Assembly: GCA_040904765.1 (NCBI GenBank)
Contig: JBBDST010000041.1
Span: 1 to 26,738 of the forward strand
Length of the DNA: 26,738 nt
Source of the DNA: JBBDST01 sp040904765
Lineage (GTDB): Bacteria; Actinomycetota; Nitriliruptoria; Nitriliruptorales; Nitriliruptoraceae
Reading direction: 5' to 3'
Shown here piece after piece: positions 24,136 through 26,738 of the stretch. The position numbers and the translations under genes are program-made. Positions within the stretch are counted from its first letter, which is position 1. Each line of letters starts with the position of its first letter. The notes below the pieces were generated by a model, which was given only the letters and a program-made list of their open reading frames with translations, was not told the DNA's origin and did not search any database.

Positions 24136-24453
24136 TCATTCCTTTACTGACCGTCCAGCCGCCTGCTTCAGCGCCCGCTCGAGCTCACCTCGTGGCGGCT
24201 CTCCCACGGGACCGTCAGGCGTGTCATAGACACGACACGCCAAGCCCACAGGTGCATCCTCATTGGCGAACACGTCGCGGCCGTCGATCAACACGCTCGG
24301 CGAGCCACGAAACGACACCGCTTCGGCTTGCTCGGGCGTTTCCACCAGCTGGCGCGTCAGCGTGAAGCCGTACACATCTGCCAGTTCCCGCAGCAATTGA
24401 TCGGTCGCCTGCCAGTTCGGGCAGCCATCGAAGTAAAGTAGCTCAACTTGCAT
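24136..24453 (-). CDS. DF-family thioredoxin-like small protein
   Basis: This 105-residue protein starts LLYFDGCPNWQ, the signature of the DF family of thioredoxin-like (seleno)proteins, in which the Cys of FDGC is Sec in some members. Cys11 here is encoded by an ordinary Cys codon, and the usual CxxC is replaced by CPNW, so it has one active-site thiol. The cis-Pro loop is GSPSVLIDG. A second Cys lies in GLACRVYDTPDG, a conserved C-terminal block. AAGGAG lies five bases upstream of the ATG. The gene stands alone between an empty interval and an oxidase gene. Relatives are often found near mercury, arsenic or metal-resistance genes; none is visible here. Function is unknown beyond probable thiol redox or metal chemistry. 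Confidence 0.8.
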   Translation of the reverse strand: MQVELLYFDGCPNWQATDQLLRELADVYGFTLTRQLVETPEQAEAVSFRGSPSVLIDGRDVFANEDAPVGLACRVYDTPDGPVGEPPRGELERALKQAAGRSVKE

Positions 24454-24553
24454 TGTCGCTCCTTCAAGCCATCACCCAAAAGGTATCTGGATAGCGGCAG
24501 CAACGGTCACAGTTGGGCGTCTTTAACGTTCAATATGGCGCTATGGCAGCCTG

Positions 24554-25783
24554 CTATTTGATGATGCGCACCTGGTCTTTAGAGAGTTCTTGGAGGTTTC
24601 TGGCCCCTAACAGTTGCATGGTGCGGCGCATGTCGGACGCCAAAATATCAGCGGCACGTTGCACGCCACGTTCACCTCCGGCCATCAACCCATACATGTA
24701 GGCGCGACCGACCATGACGGCGTCGGCGCCATGGGCAACGGCTGCGATGACGTCCGCACCAGACATCACCCCGCCGTCGAGAAACACTTCGCAGCGGCCT
24801 GCAACGCCTTCCAATATCTCTGGCAGTTGCGTCAACGGCGTGACGGCCCGGTCAAGTTGCCGCCCACCGTGATTTGACACGACAATGCCGTCAACACCAA
24901 GGTCGACAACTTGACGCGCATCATCCACATGCTGAATGCCCTTAATGACCAGCGGGCCGTCCCACAGCTCACGTAACGCCGCCACGTCGGCCATCGACAA
25001 TGACGGGTCAAACAGCTCGCCAATAAGTTCGGCAACGGTGCCGTCATAATGCGAAAACGTCGCAAACGCGAGCGGTTCGGTAGTTAACAGGTTGAACCAC
25101 CATGACGGGTAGCGGGCCAAGCCCGCCAGGGTGCGCAGCGTCAACGTCGGTGGGATCGTCAGGCCGTTACGAACATCGCGTAGTCGTGCACCGGCAACTT
25201 GGGTATCGACGGTCAACACGAGCGTGTTGAACCCGCTTGCTTTGGCACGGGCCAACAGTGCTTCGACCGCGTCACGGTCACGCCACACATACAACTGAAA
25301 CCACCGGTTCGTGTCGGGGGCTTCTTTGGCTAAGCGTTCAGGGCTCGTTGTTCCCACTGTCGACAGGGCGTAAGGGATGCCGACTTTGCCGGCCACACGC
25401 GCAACCGCAGGTTCGCCTTCGTGATGCATCATGCGGGTGAATCCGGTCGGAGCAAAAATCAGTGGCAACGTCGATGGTTGGCCAAGAATGGTGGTGCTGA
25501 GATCGACTTGGCTGACGTCTCGCAGCACGTGTGGGCGAAATTCGATCTGTGCAAACAGTGCGCGTGCCCGAGCGAGACTCGTTTCGGTTTCCGCCGCCCC
25601 ATCGACATAGTCAAACGGGGCATTTGGGGTGTGTTTTTTCGCGATGACACGCAGATCTGCGATCGTCTGGGCTTTGGCGAGCCGACGGTCAATGCGATCA
25701 CCTTTGCGCGGCGCAAATTTTAACAGCGGCGCAATTTCACTTGGGCGTGGCAGACGGCGTTTGATGCGTCGGGTGGTCGCCAT
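24554..25783 (-). CDS. FMN-dependent alpha-hydroxy-acid dehydrogenase (LldD / MftD-like)
   Basis: This 409-residue member of the glycolate oxidase / L-lactate dehydrogenase family has all catalytic positions: Tyr59 in FDYVDGAAETE, Tyr165 in QLYVWRDR, Asp193 and Arg200 in TVDTQVAGAR, Lys281 in VIKGI, and His305 and Arg308 in SNHGGRQLD. The FMN phosphate loop appears as LDGGVMSGADV and VMVGRAYMYGL. The substrate is probably a 2-hydroxyacid, oxidised to a 2-oxoacid with electrons passed to a quinone or O2. The ATG at 25783 begins MATTRRIKRR; an in-frame GTG at 25804 lies inside the thiolase gene. It is four bases after the thiolase stop, so both are co-expressed. Pre-mycofactocin synthase is a possible alternative, but no mycofactocin genes are in view. 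Confidence 0.9.
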   Translation of the reverse strand: MATTRRIKRRLPRPSEIAPLLKFAPRKGDRIDRRLAKAQTIADLRVIAKKHTPNAPFDYVDGAAETETSLARARALFAQIEFRPHVLRDVSQVDLSTTILGQPSTLPLIFAPTGFTRMMHHEGEPAVARVAGKVGIPYALSTVGTTSPERLAKEAPDTNRWFQLYVWRDRDAVEALLARAKASGFNTLVLTVDTQVAGARLRDVRNGLTIPPTLTLRTLAGLARYPSWWFNLLTTEPLAFATFSHYDGTVAELIGELFDPSLSMADVAALRELWDGPLVIKGIQHVDDARQVVDLGVDGIVVSNHGGRQLDRAVTPLTQLPEILEGVAGRCEVFLDGGVMSGADVIAAVAHGADAVMVGRAYMYGLMAGGERGVQRAADILASDMRRTMQLLGARNLQELSKDQVRIIK

Positions 25784-25787
25784 GGGT

Positions 25788-26738
25788 CTAGTTCTCCACG
25801 TCACGTTGGATGATTAACGCAGCCCCGCGGGCCCCGCCGATACACAGTGCGACCAGTGCAGTCTGTTTGTCTTCAGCGTGCAGCCGGTCAACGGCCTGCA
25901 TGATGATGCGTGCGCCGGTGGCGCCAAAGGGATGGCCGATGGACAGCGATCCGCCCCAGGCGTTGATACTGGCCGGGTCGATCACACCGATGGGACTGGT
26001 GCGGTTCAACTGTTCGCGTGCAAACGTGTTGGAGGCCAGGGCGTTCAAATTGGCCAGGACTTGCCCGGCAAACGCTTCATGAATTTCGATGACGTCAATG
26101 TCGCTCAACGTCATGCCAGCCGCATCGAGCACTTGCGGGATTGCAAAGGCCGGTCCAAGTAGCACACCGACGTTTGGATCATGGGCACTTAAGTGCGATG
26201 CGACGATGAATCCTTGAGGGGTGAGTCCTTGTTCGGCGGCAAATGCTGGCCGTGCCAGCAGCACTGCCGCTCCCCCGTCGGTTAAGCGTGAGGCGTTGCC
26301 TGACGTCACCCCGCCTGTTTCAAACACGGCAGCAAGCTCACTCAAAATTGCTTGGGTGGTGTCGCCGCGAATCAGATCGTCATCGGTGACCGTCCCATCC
26401 GCCGTATCGATAGGGCGGATGCGCGGAGCCAGATGCTGCTTACGGGCGGCTGCGGCGCGTTGCTGGCTTTGCGCGGCGTACGTGTCGGCGTCGTAACGTG
26501 ACACGCCGAAGGCTTGCATCAACGTTTCGGCCGAGTAGGCGAGCGTTTCGCCCGTGTAGGGTTCGCTTACTGGTGGCAGCACCGGCAGCATGTCGGCAAT
26601 CGAAAGTTGCGTGAGGCTTTCGGCGAATGCGGCCGGGTCACGTCGGCGCGGCATCCGTGCGAGGCTTTCTACTGCGTCGCTGACGATGAGCGGCTGGTGT
26701 GACAGTGATTCGCTGCCGCCGGCAATCACCAGATCGGC
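25788..26738 (-). CDS. Thiolase (acetyl-CoA C-acyltransferase, FadI-like), 5' end outside the window
   Basis: This is the C-terminal 316 or so codons of a thiolase, which cleaves 3-oxoacyl-CoA to acetyl-CoA and a shortened acyl-CoA. The frame is open through the window edge, beginning ADLVIAGGSESLS, a mid-N-terminal thiolase block, so the first ~100 residues with the nucleophilic Cys are missing here. Visible motifs are SRLTDGGAAVLLA, EIHEAFAGQVLANL (HEAFA, as in FadI/trifunctional thiolases, rather than NEAFA), GGSLSIGHPFGATGAR with its catalytic His, and LCIGGARGAALI with the general-acid Cys. The GTG at 26729 is an internal Val, not a start. It is followed after four bases by the alpha-hydroxy-acid dehydrogenase gene, suggesting joint expression in acid or fatty-acid catabolism. 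Confidence 0.9.
   Translation of the reverse strand, partial: ADLVIAGGSESLSHQPLIVSDAVESLARMPRRRDPAAFAESLTQLSIADMLPVLPPVSEPYTGETLAYSAETLMQAFGVSRYDADTYAAQSQQRAAAARKQHLAPRIRPIDTADGTVTDDDLIRGDTTQAILSELAAVFETGGVTSGNASRLTDGGAAVLLARPAFAAEQGLTPQGFIVASHLSAHDPNVGVLLGPAFAIPQVLDAAGMTLSDIDVIEIHEAFAGQVLANLNALASNTFAREQLNRTSPIGVIDPASINAWGGSLSIGHPFGATGARIIMQAVDRLHAEDKQTALVALCIGGARGAALIIQRDVEN

Noticed and set aside
23955..24365. 136-residue plus-strand open frame over the gene-poor interval
   Set aside because: It runs antisense through most of the DF-family gene, is Pro/Arg/Ala-rich and has no ribosome binding site.
1..26738. CRISPR array, tRNA or rRNA genes, insertion sequence ends
   Set aside because: No regularly spaced repeats, no tRNA TTCGA-type arms with acceptor stems, and no transposase or terminal repeats were found by reading.

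Overview
The window looks like chromosomal DNA from an actinobacterium-like organism, perhaps Acidimicrobiia or Nitriliruptoria-like. This placement is inferred from the gene set: an MpaB/DUF2236 oxygenase, an intact RecBCD with a YhaO/YhaN pair, a GerMN-Gmad2 lipoprotein, a mycothiol-type DsbA-like protein and a CaiB/CitE cluster. GC is moderately high by eye and GTG starts are common. No rRNA, tRNA, CRISPR array, insertion sequence or phage gene was found.

Layout, left to right. (1) 35-2754, plus strand: a tight three-gene set of an MpaB-type oxygenase, an RlmA-type 23S rRNA methyltransferase (overlapping by 4 nt) and an epoxide hydrolase/dehalogenase-type alpha/beta hydrolase. (2) 2766-3245, minus: a universal stress protein with a dyad upstream. 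(3) 17004 down to 3376, minus: the main feature of the window, a DNA-end-processing operon. In transcription order it is a YhaO/SbcD-like nuclease, a YhaN/SbcC-like ATPase, RecC, RecB, RecD and then a parvulin-type foldase lipoprotein. All four junctions from the nuclease to RecD are 4-nt ATGA or GTGA overlaps. (4) 17168-17914, plus: a divergent O-methyltransferase-like protein whose usual metal site is missing, convergent with a GerMN-Gmad2 lipoprotein (18808-17915). (5) 18890-19752, minus: two overlapping small membrane protein genes, one with a CPTC motif, divergent from a single-Cys DsbA-like protein (19845-20528). (6) 20624-23694, plus: a three-gene catabolic operon (ICL/PEP-mutase-type lyase, family III CoA transferase, CitE-like acyl-CoA lyase) closed by a very strong intrinsic terminator. 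(7) About 385 bp without a convincing gene, then a small DF-family thioredoxin-like protein (24453-24136, minus). (8) 26738-24554, minus: a FadI-like thiolase, cut by the window edge, four bases ahead of an FMN alpha-hydroxy-acid dehydrogenase.

Two systems stand out. The first puts two double-strand-break end-processing machines, RecBCD and YhaO/YhaN, in one translationally coupled transcript. All seen RecB helicase and nuclease residues are intact, while the YhaO-like partner has Gln in place of the first metal-binding His. The second is a CoA transferase plus CoA lyase module headed by an ICL-superfamily lyase that lacks the catalytic Cys, which suggests degradation of a branched C4-C6 dicarboxylate of unknown identity. 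Everything here comes from reading the sequence; no database search was run.
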